This document shows, one piece after another, positions 15,384 through 24,184 of a stretch of DNA of 64,000 nt. Each line of letters starts with the position of its first letter. Positions within the stretch are counted from its first letter, which is position 1. The stretch is from Clostridiales bacterium (GTDB lineage Bacteria > Bacillota > Clostridia > Lachnospirales > Lachnospiraceae). The position numbers and the translations under genes were made by a program. Where the stretch lies: contig JAGZJZ010000001.1 in assembly GCA_018365455.1 (NCBI GenBank), positions 62,001-126,000 of the forward strand, in the 5' to 3' direction. Under the pieces are notes generated by a model. It had not been told where the DNA came from, did not search any database, and saw only the letters and a list, made by a program, of their open reading frames with translations.

Positions 15384-18269
15384 TCAAATGTACTCGTCGA
15401 TGTAATTTTCAAACTCTTCCATTGACATGATGACTTTTCTGGGCTTTGTGCCTTCTTCCTCACCGACAACCCCTGCTTCTGCTAACTGATCCATAATGCG
15501 GGCGGCTCTGTTGAAACCGATCTTGAATACACGCTGCAGCATCCCGATGGAAGCTTTATCTTTTTCAATAATAAATTTTCCTGCATCTGCAAAATAAGCA
15601 TCTACTTCACTGCCGCCGGAAGAACTGTCGTTTACTGCCTGCTGTACTTTACTGATCTGCTCTTCTACTTCTTTATTATAATCGCCGCTCATATTCTTCT
15701 GAGCGAGGAATTCTACCACATCACCGACTTCGGAATCGGATACAAAAGCACCCTGTACACGGGCAGGTTTTTGATAACCCTGAGGATAAAAGAGCATATC
15801 ACCTTTACCTAGCAGCTTTTCGGCTCCGTTCATATCAATAATTGTTCTGGAATCCACACCGGAAGAAACGGAAAATGCAATTCGGGAAGGCATATTTGCT
15901 TTAATCAGACCCGTAATGACATTAACGGAAGGACGCTGGGTCGCAATAATCAAATGGATTCCGGCTGCTCGTGCAAGCTGTGCCAGACGGCAGATGGAAT
16001 CCTCAACCTCTCCGGGGGCAACCATCATAAGGTCTGCAAGCTCGTCTACAATAATAATGATTTGAGGCAGCTTTTCCGGTTTGTTTTCGTCTTCTATATG
16101 GGCTACGGATTCAATTTTTGCATTATATCCTTTCAGATCACGGACATTCAGATCTGCAAATTTTTTGTAGCGCTCGGTCATTTCAGCAACACCCCAGTTC
16201 AAAGCGCCTGCCGCTTTTTTCGGGTCGGTGACAACCGGAATCATCAGATGTGGAATTCCGTTATAAACGCTTAATTCCACGACTTTTGGGTCAATCATAA
16301 TTAGTTTGACATCTTCTGGTTTTGCCTTGTATAAAATACTCATGATAATGGTATTGATACAGACCGATTTACCGGATCCGGTTGCTCCTGCGATTAGAAG
16401 ATGTGGCATTCTTGCAATATCCGTTACCACTACTTTTCCGGCAATATCCTTACCGGCAGCAAATGCCAGATTGGATGGATGGTTCTTAAAATCATCGGAT
16501 TCCAAAAGTTCCCGCAACATAACCGCACTGTTTTCATGATTGGGAACTTCAATACCCACGGCTGATTTGCCGGGGATAGGAGCTTCTATTCGGATGTCGG
16601 CTGCTGCCAGATTTAATTTAATGTCATCTGCCAGATTTACGATACGGCTTACTTTTACACCCTGCTGGGGAGTCAGCTCGTATCTGGTTACAGATGGTCC
16701 GCAGCTTACATTGGTTACGGTGACATCAACGCCAAAGCTGTGAAGGGTTGTCTGAAGCTTAATGGCTGTTTCCCTTAATTCTTTGTCAGTATCGCCGTTT
16801 TTACCGCGTTTCGGTTTTTTCAGCAGATCAATGGATGGAAATACATATTCGGGCTTTACAACCTGCGCCGTAATCTCCATTTCCTGCTCTACGGATTGAA
16901 TACCGGCTTCTACTTCTGCCGGAGAAGATTTGGGACTCTTATTTGCTTTAGATGGAGGAGCTGCATCGGGTAATTTCAGTTTCGGTACTGTAATATCCGG
17001 CATTTTTTCCTCTTCCATGGGATCCATAACCGGTGCTGATTCAAAAACAGGCTCCATAACAGGAACAGGTTCATCTTTTACGTCAAAAATAGACTCGTCA
17101 ATGACGGGCTCCATCTCTTTCTTTGCGGTGTCTGCCCTGCTCTGCTTAATCACAAAATCAATATCCGAAGCATCGTTATCCGGTTCTGTTTCCGGCAAGT
17201 CCGGCATGTCCGGCAGCGGATCGGAATCCATGATGGTAATACCGCTGTTTTCTTTGGAAGTCGCTGATGCTGCACCGTCATTGCGCTGGATGGTAAAGTC
17301 AATCTGTGCCATAGCAGGTGACGGGGGTACGGAAGGAATCACTTCATGTACTTCATCTAAGGTATTGTCACTGCCCTGTAAGGTTGTATCCATGCTGACG
17401 CCCGATATCTTTTTGCCCAGCCGGTTGCTTGATTTTGCATTTCGTTTTCGGCCGCCTGCTTCATCTCTGGGTTTAACTACTACTCCGGCAGTTTCCGCAC
17501 GGATTTGATCCAGTACTTCTTTTAACTCCTGCTGTTTTTGCAGATCTCTCTGCATATCGCGCTGTTCTCTTTTCGCCGTAGAGATTTCTTTTCTTCTGGA
17601 AACGTCTTTTCTGGCGTTTTCATATACCCTGCTGGTTTTGTTTTTCATGCCTGCAAACAGGGAACGTTCGGTGATCAATACAATGCAGATAAGCATCATA
17701 ATAATAATCAGTACATAGGCGCCCACAATACCCACTGTAGGGCAAAATGCCTTGCAGAGCAACCCGCCGGCAAGGCCGCCGCCGGTTTTATATTTGGAAC
17801 TGAACTGGTAGAATTCCAGGATTTTTTTCTCCGGATCGTAACTGTTCACGATTAATTCGAAAATGGAACACAGGGAAATCAAAAATGCATATACCGCAAC
17901 AGTCTTTCTCCATGCAGCAGTGTTTTGTTTATTGGAAATGATAAATGCGGTTGTAAAAAATAGAATAAATGGAACGATATACGCCATAAAACCAAACACA
18001 CCAAAAAAAAGGGAACTGATTTTCTGGCCAAGAGACCCCCCAAGATTGAAATTACTGATTAAAATAATTACGGAAACTGCCAATATCGCCCACAATATAA
18101 TTTCATCCCGAAGTATAGCACCTGGTTTGTTGTAAGACTGTTTTTTGGAAGTCTGTCTTTTGTTTTTTGTCTGTGGTTTTCTTCCGTTTGTCTTCTTCGC
18201 CGTACTGGTTTTTCGGGCGGTGCTGACTTTCTTCGTTCCGTTACTGGTTCTTTGCGAATTCGCAGTCAT
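15384..18269 (-). CDS. FtsK/SpoIIIE DNA translocase
   Basis: 961-residue membrane-anchored DNA pump for chromosome segregation at division or into the forespore. Order of parts: Lys/Thr-rich N-terminal tail (about 50 residues), four membrane segments, a long acidic/proline linker (about 200-480), the alpha/beta motor with Walker A GATGSGKS near residue 630 and Walker B IIIIVDELADLMM, then a winged-helix gamma domain (MLQRVFKIGFNRAARIMDQL) that reads KOPS/SRS-type sequences. Whether it is the vegetative or sporulation paralogue cannot be decided from one copy. Confidence 0.95.
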   Translation of the reverse strand: MTANSQRTSNGTKKVSTARKTSTAKKTNGRKPQTKNKRQTSKKQSYNKPGAILRDEIILWAILAVSVIILISNFNLGGSLGQKISSLFFGVFGFMAYIVPFILFFTTAFIISNKQNTAAWRKTVAVYAFLISLCSIFELIVNSYDPEKKILEFYQFSSKYKTGGGLAGGLLCKAFCPTVGIVGAYVLIIIMMLICIVLITERSLFAGMKNKTSRVYENARKDVSRRKEISTAKREQRDMQRDLQKQQELKEVLDQIRAETAGVVVKPRDEAGGRKRNAKSSNRLGKKISGVSMDTTLQGSDNTLDEVHEVIPSVPPSPAMAQIDFTIQRNDGAASATSKENSGITIMDSDPLPDMPDLPETEPDNDASDIDFVIKQSRADTAKKEMEPVIDESIFDVKDEPVPVMEPVFESAPVMDPMEEEKMPDITVPKLKLPDAAPPSKANKSPKSSPAEVEAGIQSVEQEMEITAQVVKPEYVFPSIDLLKKPKRGKNGDTDKELRETAIKLQTTLHSFGVDVTVTNVSCGPSVTRYELTPQQGVKVSRIVNLADDIKLNLAAADIRIEAPIPGKSAVGIEVPNHENSAVMLRELLESDDFKNHPSNLAFAAGKDIAGKVVVTDIARMPHLLIAGATGSGKSVCINTIIMSILYKAKPEDVKLIMIDPKVVELSVYNGIPHLMIPVVTDPKKAAGALNWGVAEMTERYKKFADLNVRDLKGYNAKIESVAHIEDENKPEKLPQIIIIVDELADLMMVAPGEVEDSICRLAQLARAAGIHLIIATQRPSVNVITGLIKANMPSRIAFSVSSGVDSRTIIDMNGAEKLLGKGDMLFYPQGYQKPARVQGAFVSDSEVGDVVEFLAQKNMSGDYNKEVEEQISKVQQAVNDSSSGGSEVDAYFADAGKFIIEKDKASIGMLQRVFKIGFNRAARIMDQLAEAGVVGEEEGTKPRKVIMSMEEFENYIDEYI

Positions 18270-18287
18270 GAATCTGTCTCTCCTTAC

Positions 18288-19163
18288 TTAAAATACAAAA
18301 TGTGCAACAATTGCAAATATTCCTATTGCAAAGCAATAGAATGCAAATCCTTTGAATTTCTTCTTACGTACTACTACAAGCATGGTCTTCATACAGACGT
18401 AGCCTACTACTCCGGCAACGATTGCCCCAACCAGGTAAATACCAAACTGGGGAAAAGTGATCGTCTCTTTACCGATATCTTTTAGTTCCAGAACTGCGGC
18501 CCCTAATATAGCCGGGATTGACATAATGAAGGAATACTTTACAGCAAATCTACGGTCAAACCCGCTTAAAAGACAAGCTGCAATGGTGGTTCCGGATCGG
18601 GAAAGACCGGGAAGGGTTGCGATTCCCTGGCAGATACCGATAATAAATCCATTGGAGTAGGATACTGTTTTTGGAATCTTGTGTCCGTCTTCGGAAATAT
18701 CGGATACCAGCAAAAGAACTCCGGTAAGCAGCAGGCAGACACCGGGAATAACCAGGGTCATGCTCGCTGCTGCAACCAGACTTTTCGCAGCGTAGCCTAT
18801 AATTCCGGTAGGAATCGTAGATACGATTACAAGCAAAACAAATTTGCGATAATTGTTATGTACTACTTTTTTGTAGCGAAGTGCATCATCGTGTTTCCGG
18901 TTGTGCAGAAAGGTTTTCCCATTTTGGAAGGAATCCATGCACATGCGGATTGCTTCTATAATCATGCGCAGAATGTCTTTTCGATAGACAATGAAAACTG
19001 CGGCTAAGGTACCTACGTGTAGTAAAATATCAAACAACATTCCCCCATCAGTTTTAATGTGGAATACGTTTTGTAGAATAGCTAGATGTCCTGAACTGCT
19101 GACCGGTAGAAATTCCGTAATCCCCTGAACCAGTCCCAGCAGGATAGACTCTAAAATTGACAT
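18288..19163 (-). CDS. uppP: Undecaprenyl-diphosphatase UppP/BacA
   Basis: Membrane phosphatase that recycles undecaprenyl pyrophosphate for cell-wall synthesis and confers bacitracin tolerance. Signature motifs are present: GITEFLPVSSSGHLAI near the start and PGLSRSGTTIAACLL in the middle. The start is placed at the second ATG (MSILESILL, 291 aa) because AGGAG is eight bases from it and only two from the first. Several hydrophobic segments fill the length. Confidence 0.95.
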   Translation of the reverse strand: MSILESILLGLVQGITEFLPVSSSGHLAILQNVFHIKTDGGMLFDILLHVGTLAAVFIVYRKDILRMIIEAIRMCMDSFQNGKTFLHNRKHDDALRYKKVVHNNYRKFVLLVIVSTIPTGIIGYAAKSLVAAASMTLVIPGVCLLLTGVLLLVSDISEDGHKIPKTVSYSNGFIIGICQGIATLPGLSRSGTTIAACLLSGFDRRFAVKYSFIMSIPAILGAAVLELKDIGKETITFPQFGIYLVGAIVAGVVGYVCMKTMLVVVRKKKFKGFAFYCFAIGIFAIVAHFVF

Positions 19164-19260
19164 AACCATTTCTCCTCTTCGTCCATTTCCCCGCTACTGC
19201 AAAGAAGAACTGTATCTTATATTTTTTTCTAAAGTATAAACAATTTTATTATAGCGCTTA

Positions 19261-19289
19261 ATTATAGCATATATTTCGAGAATTTACAA
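19261..19289 (-). promoter_or_regulatory. SigA promoter of uppP
   Basis: Minus-strand TTGTAA, 17 bp, TATAAT, about 100 bp before uppP. A second TATAAT lies about 14 bases downstream. The rest of 19170-19447 holds only this promoter and the terminator at 19355-19420. Confidence 0.6.
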
Positions 19290-19354
19290 TGAAGAAAATT
19301 TTAGGGAGGATTTGTTATAATTGGCGCTTAGTACCGAAAGGGAGCATTTGCGTA

Positions 19355-19420
19355 TAAAACACAAAACACACTGCACCAATATGCAAAAGTTCAATACTTT
19401 TATATATCAGATACAGTGTG
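19355..19420 (-). terminator. Terminator after tepA
   Basis: Minus-strand outer stem CACACTG/CAGTGTG with an inner AAAAGT/ACTTTT hairpin, followed by TTTTGTGTTTT, about 30 bases past the tepA stop. A smaller GATTACC/GGTAATC hairpin (19428-19447) precedes it. Confidence 0.65.
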
Positions 19421-19447
19421 CGGTCAAGATTACCCGAACCGGTAATC

Positions 19448-20134
19448 CTATTTCTCTTTTATCAACTCATAAACTTTCTTCAGCGCATCCTTAATTCCCC
19501 CGACTTCATTAATAATGCCCTCTTCCACTGCCTGCTTGCCCACAAGGATGGTTCCCAGATCCTTTGTCAGCATTCCGGTGTCTAACATGAGTTCTTCCAG
19601 ACGGTCCCTGTTGGCATCGCAGTGTGAAGCAATAAAGCCAAGGATCCGGTCCTGCATCTGTTTAAAGTAGTCGTAAGTCTGTGGTGCTCCGATTACGGTT
19701 CCGCTCATACGAACAGGATGGATAACCATGGTTCCTGTTTCTACAATGAAGGAATAGTCGGTAGATACGGCGATTGGTACGCCTATGGAGTGGCTTCCGC
19801 CCAAGACCAGAGATACGGTGGGTTTACTTAAGGAAGCAAGCATTTCCGAAATAGCAAGTCCGGCTTCCACATCACCTCCTACAGTATTTAGCAGAACTAA
19901 GACACCTTCGATTTCGTTGCTGTCTTCAATTGCAGCTAACTGAGGAAGGACGTGTTCGTACTTTGTTGTCTTGCTGTTTGAGGGTAAGCATTCATGTCCT
20001 TCGATTTCTCCAATTACAGTCAGAAGATGGATCTTATGGTCCAGGGTGATCTGCCCCATTTCTCTGATCTCTTCCTGCTGCTGTTCTTTCTTTTCGTCTT
20101 TGCCGGATTTATCATCATTGTTTCCATTTGCCAT
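19448..20134 (-). CDS. tepA: ClpP-class serine protease TepA
   Basis: 228-residue cytoplasmic ClpP-like protease of the TepA/YmfB family, named for enhancing protein translocation in Bacillus. A charged Lys/Glu/Gln-rich head (about 25 residues) precedes the crotonase-like fold. Visible elements are NTVGGDVEAGLAISEML (oxyanion region), GGSHSIGVPIAVS with the likely nucleophile Ser, and MVIHPVRMSG with the catalytic His. SD AGGAGG precedes ATG. Confidence 0.9.
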   Translation of the reverse strand: MANGNNDDKSGKDEKKEQQQEEIREMGQITLDHKIHLLTVIGEIEGHECLPSNSKTTKYEHVLPQLAAIEDSNEIEGVLVLLNTVGGDVEAGLAISEMLASLSKPTVSLVLGGSHSIGVPIAVSTDYSFIVETGTMVIHPVRMSGTVIGAPQTYDYFKQMQDRILGFIASHCDANRDRLEELMLDTGMLTKDLGTILVGKQAVEEGIINEVGGIKDALKKVYELIKEK

Positions 20135-20205
20135 TTTATAATTCCTCCTGTTTTCTATTCAAATATGCTATCAGTAGCATTCCCACTAACGCTGAATCTG
20201 ATGCA

Positions 20206-20244
20206 TAAAAAAACAGAACAGTAAGCTTTTGGCTTCTGTTCTGT
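20206..20244 (-). terminator. Terminator after the CFI-box gene
   Basis: Minus-strand ACAGAACAG and CTGTTCTGT (nine perfect pairs, 14-base loop) followed by seven T, about 10 bases past the stop at 20254. Confidence 0.9.
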
Positions 20245-20253
20245 ATCAAACAG

Positions 20254-21024
20254 TTATCTGTTATAAAAATATTCTGTCTGCAAGTCTCTTACCATTTGAA
20301 TATACAGTTCCTTGCATTCTTCATTTTTGTTATCCTCAATCATCTGAATGCAGGGATGCAGGTATTTATCCCAGACACCCTGATAAATAGCGGATTTTTC
20401 CGGATTTTTATTAATGTGTTTGACAATGGTGGGAGCCACGTCATAATATTCTTTGATGATTTCTTCGCCCTCTGGCTGGTCCATCAGATAGCCGTCACGA
20501 TAATTACGTAAGATCGTCAGTTCATAACAATCGTCAGGCTTTCCAAAAGTTTCACATACAGCGGTAGTGATATAGCAGAATTTACGATGGAATCCATGTT
20601 CTATATGCTCATAAGTGGCTGCCTGGATATTTGTTTTCGGAAAACGTTCTTTCCATCCGGCAAGTAATTTCTCTGTTAAAGGTTTGGAAGATTGCCCGTG
20701 AAATTCTAAAATTGCAGGAAGCACATAGACAGCCATATACAGATTATAATCCATTAATAATTTATCCTGGTTGTTCTTTTTGCCCTGCGCCTTAACCTTT
20801 TCATCTGCAGTTTCCACAAGGGCATTTGCCATATTAGTAAGAAACTGCTCTTTGTCTACCACATCCTGGTAACCATTTTCGATTGCCTGAAAGGTAACCA
20901 TATTTTTTTCAAAGTAGTTTTTAAATGCTGCGGGATATAATTTCTTTCGGAAATTTCCCAGCGGATCTTCAATTTCTAACAGAAGTCTTGGCATACCTTC
21001 AATGCCTACCGTATAATAATTCAT
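20254..21024 (-). CDS. CFI-box domain protein
   Basis: 256-residue protein of unknown function. The C-terminal third has the CFI-box pattern (CYITTAVCETFGKPDD, ELTILRNYRDGYL, then a YYDVAPTIVKHI helix), a small Cys-containing domain found in varied Firmicutes proteins. The N-terminal part is helical and charged and gives no recognisable family. It follows gpsA by 14 bases with a strong SD (AAGGAGG), so it is translated with the phospholipid-precursor genes. Confidence 0.7.
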   Translation of the reverse strand: MNYYTVGIEGMPRLLLEIEDPLGNFRKKLYPAAFKNYFEKNMVTFQAIENGYQDVVDKEQFLTNMANALVETADEKVKAQGKKNNQDKLLMDYNLYMAVYVLPAILEFHGQSSKPLTEKLLAGWKERFPKTNIQAATYEHIEHGFHRKFCYITTAVCETFGKPDDCYELTILRNYRDGYLMDQPEGEEIIKEYYDVAPTIVKHINKNPEKSAIYQGVWDKYLHPCIQMIEDNKNEECKELYIQMVRDLQTEYFYNR

Positions 21025-21038
21025 GATTCATATCCTCC

Positions 21039-22046
21039 TTACCAAAGCAAATCAGAATGCTCCAGCTTTTTGTCACGCTGCATTAATTCATTAACTGCTT
21101 CGGCAGCATTCTTTCCTTCGAATAAAACTTTATTAACCTGTTCAATTATCGGCAGTTCCACGTCGTATTTTTTCGCAAGCCCCATGGCTGCTTTCGCAGA
21201 ATAGACACCTTCCACAACCATTTTCACTTCATCCATGGCTTCCTGCATCGTGTAGCCTTTTCCAATCAGGTAACCGGCTTTGCGGTTTCGGCTGTGAACG
21301 CTGGCACAGGTAACGATCAGATCCCCAATGCCTGTCAGTCCGTAAAATGTCTCCGGCTTTCCACCCATCTTCATGCCAAGCCTGGTAATTTCTGCAATCC
21401 CTCTGGTGATCAATGCGGCTTTTGTATTGTCGCCATAGCCAAGACCGTCTGCAGTACCAGCAGCCAGTGCAATTACATTTTTAAGTGCTCCGCCCAGCTC
21501 AATACCCAGCATGTCAGGGCTTGTATATACCCGGAATACAGGGCTGATAAAAATGTTCTGGAGATATTCTGCGGTCTTTTTGGAATGTGCGCCAACCACA
21601 CAGGTAGTTGGAAGTCCTCTGCCTACTTCTTCTGCATGGCTTGGTCCGGATAAAACAGCCGCATCAACGCCTGGCAGTTCTTCTTCCATAATATCGGTCA
21701 GGGTAAAAAGTGTATTCTCTTCAATTCCCTTTGCTACATTCATCACAATCTGACCGGGATTTAGATATTCTTTCATCATTTTGCAGGTACTTCTCGTAAA
21801 TGGAGAAGGAACGGCAAGAACCAGAATATCCTTATCGGTCATAGATTCTTTCAAATCATTCGTAATCGTAATATCATCTGGAATCACAACACCGGGAAGT
21901 TTGGATTCATGCTGCCTTTTTTCCAAAAGCATATCCACTTCTTCCTTGATTATAGACCAGATGGTAACTTCATGTCCGTTTTTATGCAACAATACCGCCA
22001 GAGCCGTACCCCAGCTGCCGGCTCCAATAACGCCTATCTTAACCAT
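21039..22046 (-). CDS. gpsA: Glycerol-3-phosphate dehydrogenase [NAD(P)+]
   Basis: Makes sn-glycerol-3-phosphate from dihydroxyacetone phosphate for phospholipid synthesis. 335 residues with the N-terminal dinucleotide site GVIGAGSWGTALAVLL, the catalytic region ELGGALKNVIALAAG with its Lys, and GLTGIGDLIVTC. It sits between plsY and the CFI-box gene; PlsY uses the product of GpsA, so the neighbours act in sequence. Confidence 0.97.
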   Translation of the reverse strand: MVKIGVIGAGSWGTALAVLLHKNGHEVTIWSIIKEEVDMLLEKRQHESKLPGVVIPDDITITNDLKESMTDKDILVLAVPSPFTRSTCKMMKEYLNPGQIVMNVAKGIEENTLFTLTDIMEEELPGVDAAVLSGPSHAEEVGRGLPTTCVVGAHSKKTAEYLQNIFISPVFRVYTSPDMLGIELGGALKNVIALAAGTADGLGYGDNTKAALITRGIAEITRLGMKMGGKPETFYGLTGIGDLIVTCASVHSRNRKAGYLIGKGYTMQEAMDEVKMVVEGVYSAKAAMGLAKKYDVELPIIEQVNKVLFEGKNAAEAVNELMQRDKKLEHSDLLW

Positions 22047-22078
22047 ATGATTACCCCCATTGTCTTTTATGTACTGAT

Positions 22079-22717
22079 TTATTTTTTACTTAAAAAGGTC
22101 TTATTCTCTGTACCGCTTATCAAACGGCGGATATTTTCCCGATGCTTCCAGAACGCTAAAAAGGTCAGGAAGGCACCGATAGCATACAGCTCATACAAAT
22201 GCGGCTGGGCCATGCCGAAAAATCCGGTTTGGCCAAGTACAATCAGTTCAATCATGATTCCCACATAAACAAGAAGGGAACCAAGTGAAACGAAATGAGT
22301 TGTAAAAAATGTTGTAAAAAATGTAACAATTCCAAGGATTGCCATAATCCAGTTAAATGATAACACAAGTCCTGCTGTTGCGGCAATCCCTTTTCCACCT
22401 TTAAAGCCCAAATAAAAAGGATAATTATGTCCTAAAATTGTGCCTGCCGCTCCGTAAAATACCAGCAGGGGAAGAATATCCTGATGCGTTCTGCCAAAAA
22501 TCAGGCGTATAATCACGACTGCCAAAATACACTTCAGACAGTCCCCGGCAAAAGTAATCAGCCCCGCTTTCTTTCCAAGTGTCCGCAGCATATTTGTACT
22601 TCCGGCATTGCCGCTTCCATGTTCACGAATATCGATGCCATGCATCCTGCCGTAAATATAGCTGGTCTGAAAAAGACCAAATACATATCCGATAACCAAG
22701 CAGATGATACGTTCCAT
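22079..22717 (-). CDS. plsY: Glycerol-3-phosphate acyltransferase PlsY
   Basis: Integral membrane enzyme (212 aa) transferring acyl from acyl-phosphate (made by PlsX) to glycerol-3-phosphate. Family motifs are DIREHGSGNAGSTNMLRTLG, LGHNYPFYLGFKGGKGIAAT and several hydrophobic helices. It starts six bases after der and precedes gpsA, a common Firmicutes order. Confidence 0.96.
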   Translation of the reverse strand: MERIICLVIGYVFGLFQTSYIYGRMHGIDIREHGSGNAGSTNMLRTLGKKAGLITFAGDCLKCILAVVIIRLIFGRTHQDILPLLVFYGAAGTILGHNYPFYLGFKGGKGIAATAGLVLSFNWIMAILGIVTFFTTFFTTHFVSLGSLLVYVGIMIELIVLGQTGFFGMAQPHLYELYAIGAFLTFLAFWKHRENIRRLISGTENKTFLSKK

Positions 22718-22723
22718 AACCTA

Positions 22724-24052
22724 TTATTTCTCCTTTTCCTTGCGTTCACGTGTAATAAATTTAAGGGATGTTCCTCTAAAACCAAATGTATCACGGATCT
22801 TGTTTTCCAGATATCTGGTATAGGAAAAGTGCATCAGCTCTTTGTCATTCACAAAAATGACAAAAGTAGGCGGCTTTACAGCAACCTGAGTAATATAATA
22901 TAATTTCAGCCGTTTTCCCTTATCTGACGGAGGCTGCTGCAGTGCAACTGCTTCTGTCATAATTTCATTTAAGACACCGGTTGCGATACGCATGGACTGA
23001 TTCTCGATAACCATATTGATATTTTCAAATAGCTTATTCAGCCTCTGCCCTGTCAAAGCGGAAACGAACATGATTTCAGCATATGGCATATAGGAAAGTG
23101 TATCTTTTACTTTGTTAGTGTACTTGTAAATTGTTTTATCGTCTTTTTCAATGGCATCCCATTTGTTTACAACGATAATGACTCCCTTGCCGCGTTCATG
23201 GGCAATACCTGCAATTTTAGCATCCTGCTCCGTGACGCCTTCTACCGCATCGATGACTACCACGACCACATCTGCACGGTCTACTGCGGTAACGGTACGA
23301 ATGATACTGTAGCGCTCCAGCTCTTCTTTGATCTTACTTTTTCTCCGAAGTCCTGCGGTATCAATAAATACGTATTCCTGTCCGTTAAATGTAATTGCAG
23401 TATCGATGGCATCTCTTGTAGTTCCGGCCACGCCTGATACGATCACACGGTTTTCGCCCAGGTGTTTATTTTTAATAGAAGATTTACCAACTTTGGGCTT
23501 TCCAACTACGGCTACACGCGGTCTGTCATCCTCTTCCTCTTCGGTATCATCCAAATGAAAGTGCTTTGTAACTTCATCCAGCATATCGCCGATTCCAAGT
23601 TTTGAAATAGCTGAGATGGGAACGGGATCACCGATCCCCAGGTTATAAAATTCATATACATCCGGCATTAAACGGTCAAAATTATCTACTTTATTTACGA
23701 CCAGAACCACTGGTTTTTGGGAACGGCGAAGCATGTCTGCTACTTTGGCATCGGAATCTACCAGCCCCTGGCGTACATCTGTGATAAAAACAATGACGTC
23801 TGCTGTGTCGATTGCGATTTGTGCCTGCTCTCTCATCTGCGCTAATATGATATCTTTGCTGTCCGGTTCAATACCGCCGGTATCAATTAGTGTAAAATTG
23901 ATATTCAGCCATTCTACGTCTGCGTAGATACGGTCTCTTGTAACACCCGGCGTATCTTTTACAATAGAGATATTTTCTCCAGCCAGGGCATTAAACAAAG
24001 TGGATTTTCCTACGTTTGGCCTTCCTACGATTGCTACGATTGGTTTACTCAT
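22724..24052 (-). CDS. der: Ribosome-assembly GTPase Der (EngA)
   Basis: Essential tandem-GTPase for 50S assembly, 442 residues. Domain 1 has GRPNVGKSTLFN, DTPGVTRD, DTGG and NKVD. Domain 2 has GKPKVGKSS, GTTRDAID, DTAGLRRKSK and NKWD, then a KH-like C-terminal domain. Odd: the second P-loop region reads PK where PN is usual, IKNKH where IINKL is usual, and SGVAG where SDVAG/SDIAG is usual. These are single-base differences clustered within 25 codons. GTP contacts GxxxxGKS remain intact. A large hairpin lies upstream of the SD. Confidence 0.95.
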   Translation of the reverse strand: MSKPIVAIVGRPNVGKSTLFNALAGENISIVKDTPGVTRDRIYADVEWLNINFTLIDTGGIEPDSKDIILAQMREQAQIAIDTADVIVFITDVRQGLVDSDAKVADMLRRSQKPVVLVVNKVDNFDRLMPDVYEFYNLGIGDPVPISAISKLGIGDMLDEVTKHFHLDDTEEEEDDRPRVAVVGKPKVGKSSIKNKHLGENRVIVSGVAGTTRDAIDTAITFNGQEYVFIDTAGLRRKSKIKEELERYSIIRTVTAVDRADVVVVVIDAVEGVTEQDAKIAGIAHERGKGVIIVVNKWDAIEKDDKTIYKYTNKVKDTLSYMPYAEIMFVSALTGQRLNKLFENINMVIENQSMRIATGVLNEIMTEAVALQQPPSDKGKRLKLYYITQVAVKPPTFVIFVNDKELMHFSYTRYLENKIRDTFGFRGTSLKFITRERKEKEK

Positions 24053-24083
24053 ATATTTTCACCTCATGTGTCTTTTATTCTTC

Positions 24084-24153
24084 CTAGTGCCTCCCGGCGC
24101 AAATACGCCACTATACAGCACCCGCTATCTGCGCCGGGCGGCACTAGTTTTTT
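24084..24153. other. 18-bp hairpin upstream of der
   Basis: CTAGTGCCTCCCGGCGCA (24084-24101) and TGCGCCGGGCGGCACTAG (24130-24147) pair at 17 of 18 positions around a 28-base loop. A TTTTTT run follows on the plus strand only, so in terminator form it faces away from the minus-strand genes on both sides. On the minus strand it ends about 30 bases before the der SD. Confidence 0.7.
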
Positions 24154-24184
24154 CATCACGCTTGTGTGTATTTTAAAATTATTT

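Noticed and set aside
16930..17508. 192-codon plus-strand frame rich in Ser and Gly
   Set aside because: Mirror of the low-complexity linker of the FtsK/SpoIIIE gene on the other strand.
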